Assembly (NCBI RefSeq): GCF_001517425.1
Contig: NZ_FBWL01000153.1
Coordinates: 1-61,513 of the forward strand
From: Clostridium sp. C105KSO13
Lineage (GTDB): Bacteria > Bacillota > Clostridia > Lachnospirales > Lachnospiraceae
Direction: 5' to 3'
Length of the DNA: 61,513 bases
Under the pieces are notes generated by a model. It was not told the DNA's origin. It was given only the letters and a program-made list of their open reading frames with translations, and did no database searches. This document shows, piece by piece, positions 7,873 to 17,544 of this stretch (its first letter is position 1; the number at the start of each line of letters is the position of its first letter). Both the position numbers and the translations under genes were made by a program.

Positions 7873-7926
7873 CCCATCAAAGTATCAAATATATTCACAT
7901 TTACTTGATGCTTTGACGGGAGTTTT
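7873..7926 (-). terminator. Bidirectional terminator between GH2 and TetR genes
   Basis: Two 16-base arms (7873-7888 and 7905-7920) are complementary except for two positions. On the minus strand the stem is followed by ATTTTTTGG, which would end the GPH-GH2 transcript. On the plus strand it is followed by AGTTTTTATA. Confidence 0.7.
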
Positions 7927-7937
7927 TATAATATCTG

Positions 7938-10139
7938 CTATTTTTTTATTCCTTGCAAAACTCGGTTGAGCTGTTTGATGCTTTCATCATCGGCGCCGCC
8001 TTGTTTCAGGAGATTGATTAACGTCATGCGTCCCATCATTCTCTGGAGCGCCGGGTTATCTTTTACAGCATCGGCAACATCGCCGCGCTCGGAAGCGCCC
8101 TGTGCCATCATCCGGTCGATGATTGCGCCTGCCTGGGGATTTTCACGGATATCTGCCAGTCGGTCATTGATGGAAAAGCAGTCGGGATCAAGGTCATCTG
8201 CGTCAAACCAGTTTGTGACAGGAGCACGTTGGACAAACATGTAGTCGGGATTCGCTTCTGCAACTTTTCGGATATGGATACTGTCTTCACAGGAATCAGC
8301 AGTCGCTTTGATGGTATGATTTCCTGTAATAGGCACTTGAAAGTTAAAGATGGTTTTGCCGGAAACAGTGGCAAATTCGGTTCCATCTACAAAAAGAGTG
8401 ACCTCCGGCTGGTTTGAATATACTTTAATCTCCGTTGTATCTTCGGTCCGGTCCACGTAGCGGCTGCCACATATGTGAACAAAGTTTTCTGTCTTATTCC
8501 ATGCGGCTTTGTACAGATAGAAGGCATCTTTTTTCACCTTTCTGTCTATGGTAACAAGACCTTTCTGGTTTTCCCCATGTTTGCCGCCCTCGTCGCGCCC
8601 ATCGGCTGCGAAATCGAAGAGATTCCACACGTGGGTTGCCCACAGATAAGGGCGTTTCTCAATCATCTGAAGCATGTGCTCATGATATACAGCCTGATAA
8701 CTTTCTGTGTAATCTCCCTTTTCAGGGGCGCTGGATTGATACTGCGGGTTTGCATCTGCGCCATATTCAGAAAAGCCGATTACCCTGTCTGGATATTTCT
8801 CGTGATACTCATCAAAGAATTCATCATTTTGTTCCAATTCGCCTAAATACCAGCCAAAATATAAGTTATAACTGTTGATATCCGGAATCCCTAGGATGGG
8901 GCTGTCTGTTTCCAGCATAAATACATTAGCCATGGTAGTAGGACGGGTAGAATCAAGTTTATGGCATAAGTCATTTAACAGTTTGTGATTTTCCAATAAA
9001 TCGTCATTTACAGGGCTTGCAGCTGTAATCTCGTTGGACAAGCCCCAGGTTACGATAGAAGGGTGGTTATAATTTTGTATCACCAATTCTTTCATCTGTG
9101 ACAAAGTATTTGCCCGGGCATCTGCCATGTGCTTAGTAATGTAGGGAATTTCAGCCCAGAGAATCAACCCGTTCTCATCACAGAGGTCATAAAATTCCTG
9201 TGTATGCTGGTAATGGGCAAGCCGCAGAGTCGTTGCTCCCAGCTCCAGAATGATATCCATGTCTTTTTTGTGATGCTCCATTGTAAGGGCATTCCCGGCA
9301 TCTTTAAAATCCTGATGGCGGGAAACACCGCGCAGGGGATAGGAGCGTCCGTTTAAGAAAAATCCTTCCTGCGGGTCTATATGAAACTCACGGCATCCAA
9401 AGCGTGTATGAACTTTATCGCCACTTTCTAAAGAAGCTTCGGCAGTGTAAAGATATGGGTCATTTAATCCGTCCCATAAATGCACATTCTCAATTACAAA
9501 TACCGCCTGTGCATGCTTCCAAGCGGAGGATACCGTTTGTGTCTGGCCAGCCACAGTGAATGTTACCGGAGCCTCGGCTGAAACCCATGCTTCAGCAGTA
9601 ACAACAGCCCTGTGATTATCCAAATCGACTTGTGGAGTCACCTTAATTCCCGGCGTACCCCAGTAGTCTAATTCAAAATGTACTGTCGGAACAACGATCA
9701 GGTTTACCATGCGGTAAAGTCCGCCATAAAAGGTAAAATCTGCTTTCTGTGGGTAACAGGTGGTGTTGTCTTCGTTATTCAGTGCGGCAACCACGGTGTT
9801 TTCCTCTGATAAAACATCCGTGATATTCACACGAAAGGTGGAATATCCTCCCTCGTGATGTGCAAGCAATTGACCGTTTACATAGATATCAGCAATCATG
9901 GCAGCGCCTAAAAACTCCAGATAAACCTGTTCACCTGCGCTTAATTCAGGTTTGCGTAATTTTTTTACATAATAGCAGGTGCCTCTATGGTAGTCGTTTC
10001 CTCCATCCTGGCCGTCAACGGCATTCCAGGTATGAGGAAGCGCTATTGTATCTCCGGGAATAGAAGCGGCGGCAAGTGCATCATTTGCCGATTTTACAAA
10101 AGTCCAATCGTCTTTCAGATGTGTTATTTGTCTGGCCAT
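7938..10139 (-). CDS. GH2 glycosidase (beta-galactosidase-like)
   Basis: A 733-residue intracellular retaining glycosidase without a signal peptide. It shows the GH2 order: jelly-roll sugar-binding domain (1-150), Ig-like domain (about 165-255), TIM barrel (about 256-550). The acid/base is E370 (LSNEIT) and the nucleophile E458 (GFSEYGAD). Specificity is not certain; beta-galactosidase and beta-glucuronidase are both possible. The C-terminal tail (about 660-733) is helical and Met-rich (DRMMAQG, QRMMGRM), beyond the usual GH2 end. It follows the GPH symporter gene by 2 bases, so substrate import and cleavage are coupled in one operon. Confidence 0.9.
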   Translation of the reverse strand: MARQITHLKDDWTFVKSANDALAAASIPGDTIALPHTWNAVDGQDGGNDYHRGTCYYVKKLRKPELSAGEQVYLEFLGAAMIADIYVNGQLLAHHEGGYSTFRVNITDVLSEENTVVAALNNEDNTTCYPQKADFTFYGGLYRMVNLIVVPTVHFELDYWGTPGIKVTPQVDLDNHRAVVTAEAWVSAEAPVTFTVAGQTQTVSSAWKHAQAVFVIENVHLWDGLNDPYLYTAEASLESGDKVHTRFGCREFHIDPQEGFFLNGRSYPLRGVSRHQDFKDAGNALTMEHHKKDMDIILELGATTLRLAHYQHTQEFYDLCDENGLILWAEIPYITKHMADARANTLSQMKELVIQNYNHPSIVTWGLSNEITAASPVNDDLLENHKLLNDLCHKLDSTRPTTMANVFMLETDSPILGIPDINSYNLYFGWYLGELEQNDEFFDEYHEKYPDRVIGFSEYGADANPQYQSSAPEKGDYTESYQAVYHEHMLQMIEKRPYLWATHVWNLFDFAADGRDEGGKHGENQKGLVTIDRKVKKDAFYLYKAAWNKTENFVHICGSRYVDRTEDTTEIKVYSNQPEVTLFVDGTEFATVSGKTIFNFQVPITGNHTIKATADSCEDSIHIRKVAEANPDYMFVQRAPVTNWFDADDLDPDCFSINDRLADIRENPQAGAIIDRMMAQGASERGDVADAVKDNPALQRMMGRMTLINLLKQGGADDESIKQLNRVLQGIKK

Positions 10140-10141
10140 GA

Positions 10142-11623
10142 TTATTCTGCCTCACTTTCTGCCGGTACTGCATTTTTCTTTTCTTCGATACGTCTCTGAA
10201 CTTCTACCATATCTTCCTTGCTTAAATGACAGAAATGCATGGCTGCCAGAGTACAAATCCAGCCAAGAATTGGAAGACCGAACATAATAATCGTTGTAGT
10301 CCAGAAAATAGCCGGGGTAGAAGCATCTGTTGGCTGGGGCATCGTAGAAGTATAGCCAATCAATGCAACAGCGCCTGTGGCAATCAAAGCGGAGAAAGAG
10401 GATACAATTTTATCGATAAAACTGTATATGCCCGTAACCACTGCCGGAACATAACGGCCGCTGCGGTCCTGCTCATAGTCGATGATATCTGCCATAAAAG
10501 CGGAACCCGCGGTGGTTACGCACATATTGGCGCCGTTTTTCGCCAAGGTCAAAACAACATAAAGAATCATACAGATACCGGCACTTGCGATTTTTTTCGG
10601 ATCAATCACGATTAAAAATCCCCACATGACCACACTGATAACGATACAGATACGACTCCAGGTTATAATTGTACTTTGGCTTCCGAATTTTCCTGCATAT
10701 TTTGCACCTGCAATCGCAAAGAGAATAGAGGGCAGCATGCCGATAACACTGAGAATCGTTGCAAGTCCCATGTTGCCTATCAGTATACCATTCATCATGG
10801 TCACGATAACTGCCTGGGATGTTGTCTGCTGTGCAATCTTGTCAGATGCGGCAGAGATGACGTAGCACTGCAGAGGACGGTTATGTTTTAGAATCTCAGC
10901 CATATCTTTGACCTTTAGCTTTTCTTTCTTAGCTGCCACTCCGCGGAAGTTTTCCGGCTTATCATATTCTGATACACCGATACATACAAGAAGAACACCG
11001 ATTGCAGCGATAAGCAGACATACCTTGCAGGCAGCGCCCAGGAATTCCAGATTGTAGTCTCCGCCGAATCTGGGGAGAAGGACAGTATTTAATACAATAC
11101 TGAGAACCATGGGAATGACATAGTTTAATGCTGTGGACCATACGCTGATAGTCGGGCGCTGTTTCGGGTCATTACTGATCAGCGGACTAATAGTCATCGC
11201 TGTCATGTTGGCGATTGTATAACCAATAACATAGATTATGTAGAATAAAGTAAAGCCAATAATGCCAAGACCTTTTCCAGGTCCCCAGACGAACATTGCC
11301 ATGAGAGCCAGAGCCTCGATGATAAAACCTGTGACGAGCAGGATACGGATTTTCCCAAATCGTGTATTTACTCTGTCATAAATAAATGCAAGAATTGGAT
11401 CCGTAATACCGTCCAAAATCCGCGTCCAGGTGAGAACAACGCCTACGACTGCTGTGGCAACGCCGAATCCAAGACTGGCGCTGTAACTTGCCAGTCCGAT
11501 AAGCGAGTAGACGCCCATCCCGACAAAGGCGTTACATGCAATCAGGATAATCTGCCAAAGTTTTGCGCGGCGATATTGTACACCATCGATTTCGCTCTGC
11601 GTGAGCTTTTGTTTTTTTGCCAT
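10142..11623 (-). CDS. GPH-family sugar:cation symporter (MelB/UidB-like)
   Basis: A 493-residue membrane transporter with about 12 hydrophobic segments. It is of the glycoside-pentoside-hexuronide type that brings in oligosaccharides or glycosides with Na+ or H+. Family signs are the R-x-x-D-x-x-x-D-P stretch (RILDGITDPI) and the loop DRVNTRFGKIR after the second helix pair. The longest reading frame starts at 11662, but the ATG at 11623 is preferred because it carries the only GGAGG upstream. It shares a transcript with the GH2 gene behind it. The 172 bases upstream show no strong sigma-A boxes, which fits activation by the AraC protein at 11796. Confidence 0.9.
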   Translation of the reverse strand: MAKKQKLTQSEIDGVQYRRAKLWQIILIACNAFVGMGVYSLIGLASYSASLGFGVATAVVGVVLTWTRILDGITDPILAFIYDRVNTRFGKIRILLVTGFIIEALALMAMFVWGPGKGLGIIGFTLFYIIYVIGYTIANMTAMTISPLISNDPKQRPTISVWSTALNYVIPMVLSIVLNTVLLPRFGGDYNLEFLGAACKVCLLIAAIGVLLVCIGVSEYDKPENFRGVAAKKEKLKVKDMAEILKHNRPLQCYVISAASDKIAQQTTSQAVIVTMMNGILIGNMGLATILSVIGMLPSILFAIAGAKYAGKFGSQSTIITWSRICIVISVVMWGFLIVIDPKKIASAGICMILYVVLTLAKNGANMCVTTAGSAFMADIIDYEQDRSGRYVPAVVTGIYSFIDKIVSSFSALIATGAVALIGYTSTMPQPTDASTPAIFWTTTIIMFGLPILGWICTLAAMHFCHLSKEDMVEVQRRIEEKKNAVPAESEAE

Positions 11624-11795
11624 GATAAATAAATCCTCCGTTTTCTTTGTGTATATTTGCATAAAGCAGTTAATGAAATCACTATATCGGAAGTTTTATT
11701 TACAGGTGGTATAGTAATTCATAAAAATGTACAAAAATTCGTGAGAATAGAGGGAAATATAAAAAAACAAAACATCATAAAGAAAAACAGAACAA

Positions 11796-13007
11796 TTATA
11801 TTCTGTGATTTTGTGAACGGTATTCACTTGGAGACATACCCACAAGTTTTTGAAAACAGGTATAAAAGTAACTCCGGTTGCTAAAAGAAAGGTTGTCGCT
11901 AATGGTCTGGATATTTTCCGTCGTTCCCGACAAAAGCAATTTTGCCTGATCGATTTTTTCCTTCAATATGTAATCGTTAATGCTTGTGCCCGTCTCTTGT
12001 TTGAATTTGTGAGAAAAATAATACTCGGAGTATCCGCTTTGTTTGGCAAGGACGGCAATTGACAGGGATTCTGTTATATGAGATTTGATATAGGCGCATG
12101 CGTTTCGTATAGGTGCGGAAGTTTGCGATTCTTCTTTTGATTTCCGTACACGGTATACATAATCCGCGAGCATGGACTCGTTTAGTTTCTGCATTTCAGA
12201 CATAGAGTTACATTCTTCTATTTTGGATGCGTAGAAATCGTTCAGGTCATAGGAGATTGAGGGCGCAAGACCGCCCCGGATGCAGGCTCTTGAGCAGAGC
12301 GTCAGCAATACAAGGGTATTATTTTTATGACGGCGCAAAGAATCCCTTGAATCGGTTTTCATACCGGAACTTAAGGAGGCAGACTTTGCCAGAGCTTCTT
12401 TGTAGTTTGGATCACCGTCAGCTATCATCTTAAACAGCCGCTCTTCCGCATACCAGATGCCTGCATGTTCAAAAGAAGAGGCGGGGGAATCCTTTTTCTG
12501 CGTTGCAGGAACAATGCTTTGATATGTTATGTCATTGGTAGATATCTTCGCATTCGTTAAACAGTAGTGCAGCATGACCGCATACTGATTGATAATATTG
12601 GTTGGGACGGTTGGGATACGCTCAAATAACTTAAAAACCATGGAACGGAGTTTTACAGTCAGGTCATACTCGTCCAGATGCTTGCGAAGAAGCATCTGTG
12701 AATCGCGGCCACTGTAGATTGGGCCAATTAAATAAAAATTTTCCAAAAGAGAGCCATTGTAAACAAATCCTGCAATCCATAACAGATTCCCGGTGGCTTC
12801 CAAAATGAGGGGCGTCTTTTTGCCCGAAGCAATATGTTCCTCCACTAATTTAGAAAGACCTGTGTATGACAGGAAATTACCGGAAAAGATACTTTCAGTC
12901 CAATTTGTATGTACCATATTCATATCCTTATCATAGGACCATATGTACAGGTCATAGCTGCAATTAATTAATTCCATAAAAAATGATATTTTATCAGGTG
13001 TGTTCAT
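11796..13007 (-). CDS. AraC-family regulator of the GPH-GH2 unit
   Basis: A 403-residue regulator. The C-terminal 100 residues hold two HTH motifs of the AraC/XylS type (SIAVLAKQSGYSEYYFSHKF and a second ending LVGMSPSEYRSQN). The N-terminal 270 residues form a sensor domain with no family I recognise, unlike the cupin-type regulator at 1631. It lies upstream of and codirectional with the GPH-GH2 genes, which it probably activates, and is divergent from the MATE gene. The ATG follows GAGGAGGG, and a good promoter is present at 13100. Confidence 0.85.
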   Translation of the reverse strand: MNTPDKISFFMELINCSYDLYIWSYDKDMNMVHTNWTESIFSGNFLSYTGLSKLVEEHIASGKKTPLILEATGNLLWIAGFVYNGSLLENFYLIGPIYSGRDSQMLLRKHLDEYDLTVKLRSMVFKLFERIPTVPTNIINQYAVMLHYCLTNAKISTNDITYQSIVPATQKKDSPASSFEHAGIWYAEERLFKMIADGDPNYKEALAKSASLSSGMKTDSRDSLRRHKNNTLVLLTLCSRACIRGGLAPSISYDLNDFYASKIEECNSMSEMQKLNESMLADYVYRVRKSKEESQTSAPIRNACAYIKSHITESLSIAVLAKQSGYSEYYFSHKFKQETGTSINDYILKEKIDQAKLLLSGTTENIQTISDNLSFSNRSYFYTCFQKLVGMSPSEYRSQNHRI

Positions 13008-13099
13008 AGAAGCCCTCCTCTGTCGATGAACAGTTTTATGCTGTGGTTTTAAAATTCGCTAAAATGTTAAAAAATCACTGGAAAAGATTATTTACTGTA

Positions 13100-13128
13100 A
13101 TTATAACACACTTTATTGAATTTTTGAA
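13100..13128 (-). promoter_or_regulatory. Sigma-A promoter of the AraC gene at 11796
   Basis: On the minus strand TTCAAA (13123-13128) and TATAAT (13100-13105) are separated by 17 bases, about 90 bases upstream of the start codon at 13007. A 12-base palindrome, CATTTTAAAATG, lies next to it in the divergent MATE leader and may be a regulatory site. Confidence 0.65.
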
Positions 13129-13193
13129 CGCATTTTAAAATGTTTTCAAATAGAATATATATCATAAAACGAAGACAATAAAGAGGAGCCAGC

Positions 13194-14603
13194 ATGAACG
13201 ACAAAACATTGAAGAGTCAGGAATTATTTCAAAACAAACCGGTGTGGACAGCCATTTTCTCTATGGCAATACCGTCTTGTATTACCATTCTGGTGATGTT
13301 TTTTTACAATATGGCGGATATGTTCTTTATCGGACAGTTGGGAGATACCGCACAGGTTGCTGCAATATCTATTGTAAGTCCGGTGTTCTCTCTGGCAACA
13401 GCGGCGGCCACAATGCTTGGAATCGGCGGATGCTCTGTAATCGCGAAAGCGGCAGGAGCAGGAGAAATCGAGGATGCTAAAACATATGCCAGCTTATGCT
13501 TTTATGCAGCAGCCATATTAGGGGGTATTTGTACGATTGTAATGCTGGCTGCATCCAATTCAGTTCTGGGACTGCTTGGAGCCAATGCGGAGATTTTTGT
13601 ATATGCAAAAAATTACATGCAGATTCTTGCGTTTGGTGCACCGATGATGCTTCTGTCTACGACACTTGCATCTTTACTAAGGGCGGACGGCGCAATCAAA
13701 GAAGGCTTAATCGGAAATATGACCGGCACCATACTCAATATCATATTAGACCCCATCTTTATACTGGCTCTTGGATGGGGAGTAAAGGGAGCTGCTGTTG
13801 CGACACTTCTTGGAAATGCCGTCAGCACCATCTATTATGTGATTTACATACTGAAAAAAGGACAGACCCTAAGTCTGAAACCGTTGTATGCAATTCGTAA
13901 ACCAAAATCCTTACTGCACATTATCGCGGTGGGTATGCCAAATGGAATCTCCAGTATTTTGAGTGGATTTGCAGCAACTTTTTCCAATAATCTTCTGGTT
14001 TTATATGGAACCAACGCTGTTGCATCCATGGCGGCAGCCGGAAAAACAACCATGATTATATCCATGATTCAGATGGGAATCTGTATGGGAGTGCAGCCCA
14101 TGCTGGCTTATAATTACGGTGCACGCAATGTATCAAGGCTGAAAGAAGTGTTAAAGGATTTGAGCATTTTGACGGTCATTATTGGATTTGTGGCGGCAGC
14201 CGGATGTATTCTGGCGAGAAATACATTGATAGGGATGTTTTTAAAGGACGCTGCTGCGGCCGGGATGGGAAAACAGTTGGTAATTTATCTTGTCCTGGCA
14301 AGCCCGGTCATTGGATTTTATTATCTTGGAACAAATTTTCTGCAGGCTGCGGGGAACGCAGTGGCAGCAACCGTCATTTCCCTGCTCAGACAAGGATTGC
14401 TGTTAATTCCGTTTTTATTTCTCATGAATCATCTAATGGGATTTCTGGGGATTGCATTGGCACATCCTTTGGCAGACGGCATAGCGACGGCTGCTGCAGT
14501 CGCGGTAATGTACAGACAATACAAAGTATTAAAAACAACTATAATAAAACGTGAGGAGAAAAATTATGAGAAGAATCCAGACACAGGAAAAGCAGAAATT
14601 TGA
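13194..14603 (+). CDS. MATE-family efflux transporter
   Basis: A 469-residue inner-membrane exporter with about 12 hydrophobic helices, resembling the MepA/DinF branch that expels organic, often cationic or aromatic, compounds using Na+ or H+ gradients. The N-terminal stretch ending MADMFFIGQLGD and the repeat motif in the second half are typical. The start follows AGAGGAG. Its end overlaps the GH3 start by 38 bases, so pump and glycosidase are co-expressed. An exporter joined to intracellular glycosidases suggests export of a released aglycone; this is inference. Confidence 0.9.
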   Translation: MNDKTLKSQELFQNKPVWTAIFSMAIPSCITILVMFFYNMADMFFIGQLGDTAQVAAISIVSPVFSLATAAATMLGIGGCSVIAKAAGAGEIEDAKTYASLCFYAAAILGGICTIVMLAASNSVLGLLGANAEIFVYAKNYMQILAFGAPMMLLSTTLASLLRADGAIKEGLIGNMTGTILNIILDPIFILALGWGVKGAAVATLLGNAVSTIYYVIYILKKGQTLSLKPLYAIRKPKSLLHIIAVGMPNGISSILSGFAATFSNNLLVLYGTNAVASMAAAGKTTMIISMIQMGICMGVQPMLAYNYGARNVSRLKEVLKDLSILTVIIGFVAAAGCILARNTLIGMFLKDAAAAGMGKQLVIYLVLASPVIGFYYLGTNFLQAAGNAVAATVISLLRQGLLLIPFLFLMNHLMGFLGIALAHPLADGIATAAAVAVMYRQYKVLKTTIIKREEKNYEKNPDTGKAEI

Positions 14604-17106
14604 AGAAGAACACATAAAACAGTCACGAGAGATGGCCGCAGAATGCGTGGTGCTGTTAAAAAGTGACGGTACGCTGCCGCTTACAAAAACAGGAAAAATA
14701 GCCGCATTTGGGAGCGGGGTAAGGAGGACGATAAAGGGCGGAACCGGCTCAGGTGATGTGAATGTCCGACATTTTGTGACGGTGGAAGAAGGATTGGAGA
14801 ATGCCGGATTTGCAATTACCTCCAAATCATGGCTGGATGGCTATGATCAGATAATGGCAGATGCAAGAACAAAGTTTATACAGGAGATTAAGGACAGAGC
14901 AAAGGAAATAGGGGCGAGTCCATTGATATATTCCATGGGTAAAGTGATGGAAGAACCGGAGTATGAACTTCCGCTCACAGCAGAGGGAGATACCGCGATT
15001 TATGTTCTGGCAAGGAATTCCGGTGAAGGGGCAGACAGAAAGAATGAGCGGGGAGATGTCAAATTAACAGAGACGGAAAAGAGAGACATAGAGATTCTGA
15101 ATGAAAGGTATGCGCATTTCGTCTTGGTTTTAAATGTTGGCGGTATGGTGGACCTTTCCGAGATAGCAGATGTGAAAAATGTATTGCTGCTGGGGCAGTT
15201 GGGAACCGTTACCGGAGATGTGCTGGCTGATTTGCTGCTGGGGAAAAGCTACCCGTCCGGTAAATTGACCATGACATGGGCGCCGGTCACAGATTATCCT
15301 TCCACGGACGGATTTGGCGAAATGGACGCCACTTGTTATAGAGAAGGGATTTATGTTGGATATCGCTTTTTTGATACAGAGGGTGTGGAGCCTGTGTATG
15401 CCTTTGGATATGGTCTGGGATATACAACATTTCGAATAGAGACGAAGAATTTCACAGCAGATGAGAAGCAGGTTTCCGTCACCGTTGCAGTGAAAAATGT
15501 AGGAAATTATGTTGGAAAAGAAGTAGTCCAGGTCTATTATTGTGCCCCACAGGGAAAGCTGGGGAAAGCATATCAGGAATTGGCAGGTTTTGCGAAGACA
15601 AAAGAGTTAAAACCGCAGGAAGAACAGGAGCTGACTATCACATTTCCGACGATAGACATGGCTTCGTATGATACAAAGTCTGCGGCATATAAACTGGAGG
15701 CGGGAGAGTATGTAATCCGCGTTGGCAGCAGTTCAAGGGACACAGAAGTATGCGGAATCATCAGTCTGGATGATGAGATCATGACGCTTCGGGTGAAAAA
15801 CATCTGTCCGGGCGATGAATCGGAATATGACAGAGACAGGGAGGCTGCCTGTGTATCGGAGGAGAAAATAAGTGAAAATATACCCAGAGTTGTGATTTCT
15901 TCCGAAAAGATGGAGCTGAAAAAGGTTTCTTATTCCTCAGAACCGCAGGAACTTGCAAAAGGGGAGAGCTGCAGTTGGGAAGATGTTGTGACTGGCAGGA
16001 AAAGAATAGAGGAATTTGTCGCCGGATTAAGTGAAGAAGAATTGGTCTATTTATGTCTGGGGGCATACGAGCCGGCGGCTAATGGCATGTCCATAATCGG
16101 AAATGCATCCTTCTCTATTGCAGGTGCAGCAGGCGAGACAACCAAGCGGCTGCAGCATCTGGGGGTTGATACCATGACGATGGCTGATGGCCCGGCAGGT
16201 ATCCGGCTGAGTACAGCATATCAGGTGCTTGAAAATAAAGTCATAAGTAAAAATAATTCTTTTACCGGATATATGGATTTTATGGAGCCGGAGGAAATGA
16301 AAGCGATGGCGGCATTGATGCCTAAAGTAACAACGGAGGAAAAAGAAGCTCCGACGTACTATCAATACTGTATTGCAATCCCAATTGGGACAGCACTTGC
16401 GCAGAGCTGGAATACAGAGGTGTGCAGACAGTATGGAGATATGGTAGGAGAAGAGATGGAGTTGTTTGGGGTTAACCTATGGCTGGCGCCGGCGGTGAAT
16501 ATTATGCGCTCCCCCTTGTGCGGACGCAATTTTGAATATTATTCGGAAGACCCGTTTCTCAGTGGATGCATTGGAGCCGGAGTAATAGAAGGAGTTCAGA
16601 AGCATCCGGGATGTGGAACAACAATTAAGCATTTTGTATGTAATAATCAGGAGACAAATCGATATGCCTCAAATAGTGTTGTCAGTGAACGTGCGCTGAG
16701 AGAAATTTATCTGAAAGCATTTGAGGTGGCTATAAAGAAATGTCCACCATACGCGGTGATGAGTTCATACAATCTAGTTAATGGCGAGCACACTTGCAGC
16801 AGCAAAGACCTGCTGACGCATGTACTGCGTGATGAATGGAAGTATGAAGGACTTGTAATGACAGACTGGTATGTTACGAGCAAAGATATGCATCAAATGA
16901 CGAACAGTAGAAAGAACAAATATGACAGGGCATCAGCATCGGGATGTGTTAAGGCAGGAAATGCACTTACAATGCCGGGAGCAGAAAGTGACAGAGAGGA
17001 TATCATGAACGCGCTGCACTCAAAGGAGGAGGGAACCCTGACAAAATCAGAACTTCAGATAGCAGCCGGACAAGTTCTGCAGGCTATATTAAGGAGCCGC
17101 AGCTAA
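14566..17106 (+). CDS. GH3 beta-glycosidase with permuted domain order
   Basis: An 846-residue intracellular retaining glycosidase. The usual GH3 order is reversed. The alpha/beta C-domain comes first (ECVVLLKSDGTLPL, then YPSGKLTMTWA), next a fibronectin III-like domain (about 300-390), and last the TIM-barrel N-domain with the KHFVCNNQE substrate loop and the nucleophile D767 (LVMTDWYV). This order is known from some Butyrivibrio and Ruminococcus beta-glucosidases. A Met-rich segment (MDFMEPEEMKAMAALM) interrupts the barrel near residues 570-586. The ATG at 14566 is preferred over the in-frame GTG at 14551 because GAGGAG sits 7 bases before it. Likely substrates are beta-glucosides or beta-xylosides. 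Confidence 0.92.
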   Translation: MRRIQTQEKQKFEEEHIKQSREMAAECVVLLKSDGTLPLTKTGKIAAFGSGVRRTIKGGTGSGDVNVRHFVTVEEGLENAGFAITSKSWLDGYDQIMADARTKFIQEIKDRAKEIGASPLIYSMGKVMEEPEYELPLTAEGDTAIYVLARNSGEGADRKNERGDVKLTETEKRDIEILNERYAHFVLVLNVGGMVDLSEIADVKNVLLLGQLGTVTGDVLADLLLGKSYPSGKLTMTWAPVTDYPSTDGFGEMDATCYREGIYVGYRFFDTEGVEPVYAFGYGLGYTTFRIETKNFTADEKQVSVTVAVKNVGNYVGKEVVQVYYCAPQGKLGKAYQELAGFAKTKELKPQEEQELTITFPTIDMASYDTKSAAYKLEAGEYVIRVGSSSRDTEVCGIISLDDEIMTLRVKNICPGDESEYDRDREAACVSEEKISENIPRVVISSEKMELKKVSYSSEPQELAKGESCSWEDVVTGRKRIEEFVAGLSEEELVYLCLGAYEPAANGMSIIGNASFSIAGAAGETTKRLQHLGVDTMTMADGPAGIRLSTAYQVLENKVISKNNSFTGYMDFMEPEEMKAMAALMPKVTTEEKEAPTYYQYCIAIPIGTALAQSWNTEVCRQYGDMVGEEMELFGVNLWLAPAVNIMRSPLCGRNFEYYSEDPFLSGCIGAGVIEGVQKHPGCGTTIKHFVCNNQETNRYASNSVVSERALREIYLKAFEVAIKKCPPYAVMSSYNLVNGEHTCSSKDLLTHVLRDEWKYEGLVMTDWYVTSKDMHQMTNSRKNKYDRASASGCVKAGNALTMPGAESDREDIMNALHSKEEGTLTKSELQIAAGQVLQAILRSRS

Positions 17107-17360
17107 TGTAAGAACTCCTTCAGTACTTCATAGTCATTTTCATCTTCACACTGTATCTTACCGCCATAGAGGAGCGCTGGCTGATGCCTGAGGGAGACGA
17201 AGATAAACTGGCATAAGGTGCTTTGCATCGCCAGTATATCTCCTTCCGAAGTTTCAAAAGTGACTTTGGAGTTACATTCTTTTGTTTTTTTTAAGAAATC
17301 TTCAAGATTACAATGCTCTTTTAACTGCATAGAAAATTCCGCCTTTCGTTTGATTTTCAT
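17103..17360 (-). CDS. Small HPr-like protein, degenerate
   Basis: An 85-residue protein from the ATG at 17360 (an in-frame TTG at 17390 is also open). Its size and layout suggest the HPr fold: a helix (LEDFLKKTKEC), a strand (SKVTFETSEG), an AMQSTLCQF stretch where HPr has its second helix, and a C-terminal helix (ENDYEVLKEFL). The HPr active-site His-Ala-Arg-Pro motif is not clear, so PTS phosphotransfer is unlikely. It converges with the GH3 gene with a 4-base overlap and has no good ribosome binding site. It may be a regulatory relic. Confidence 0.45.
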   Translation of the reverse strand: MKIKRKAEFSMQLKEHCNLEDFLKKTKECNSKVTFETSEGDILAMQSTLCQFIFVSLRHQPALLYGGKIQCEDENDYEVLKEFLH

Positions 17361-17544
17361 ATCATAACATACGGGGCAGACGCTGGACAATAAACTATTC
17401 GGGAAAAAGTATAAATTTTCCGCATGATTTTTAAAAACACGAAATAAAAAACATATTAACGAAAATGGACACGCATTAAAAAGAAATTTATTTTATACTA
17501 GTACAAACAATGAAGGAAGTCAACGCACAGGAGGTTGCCGGATT

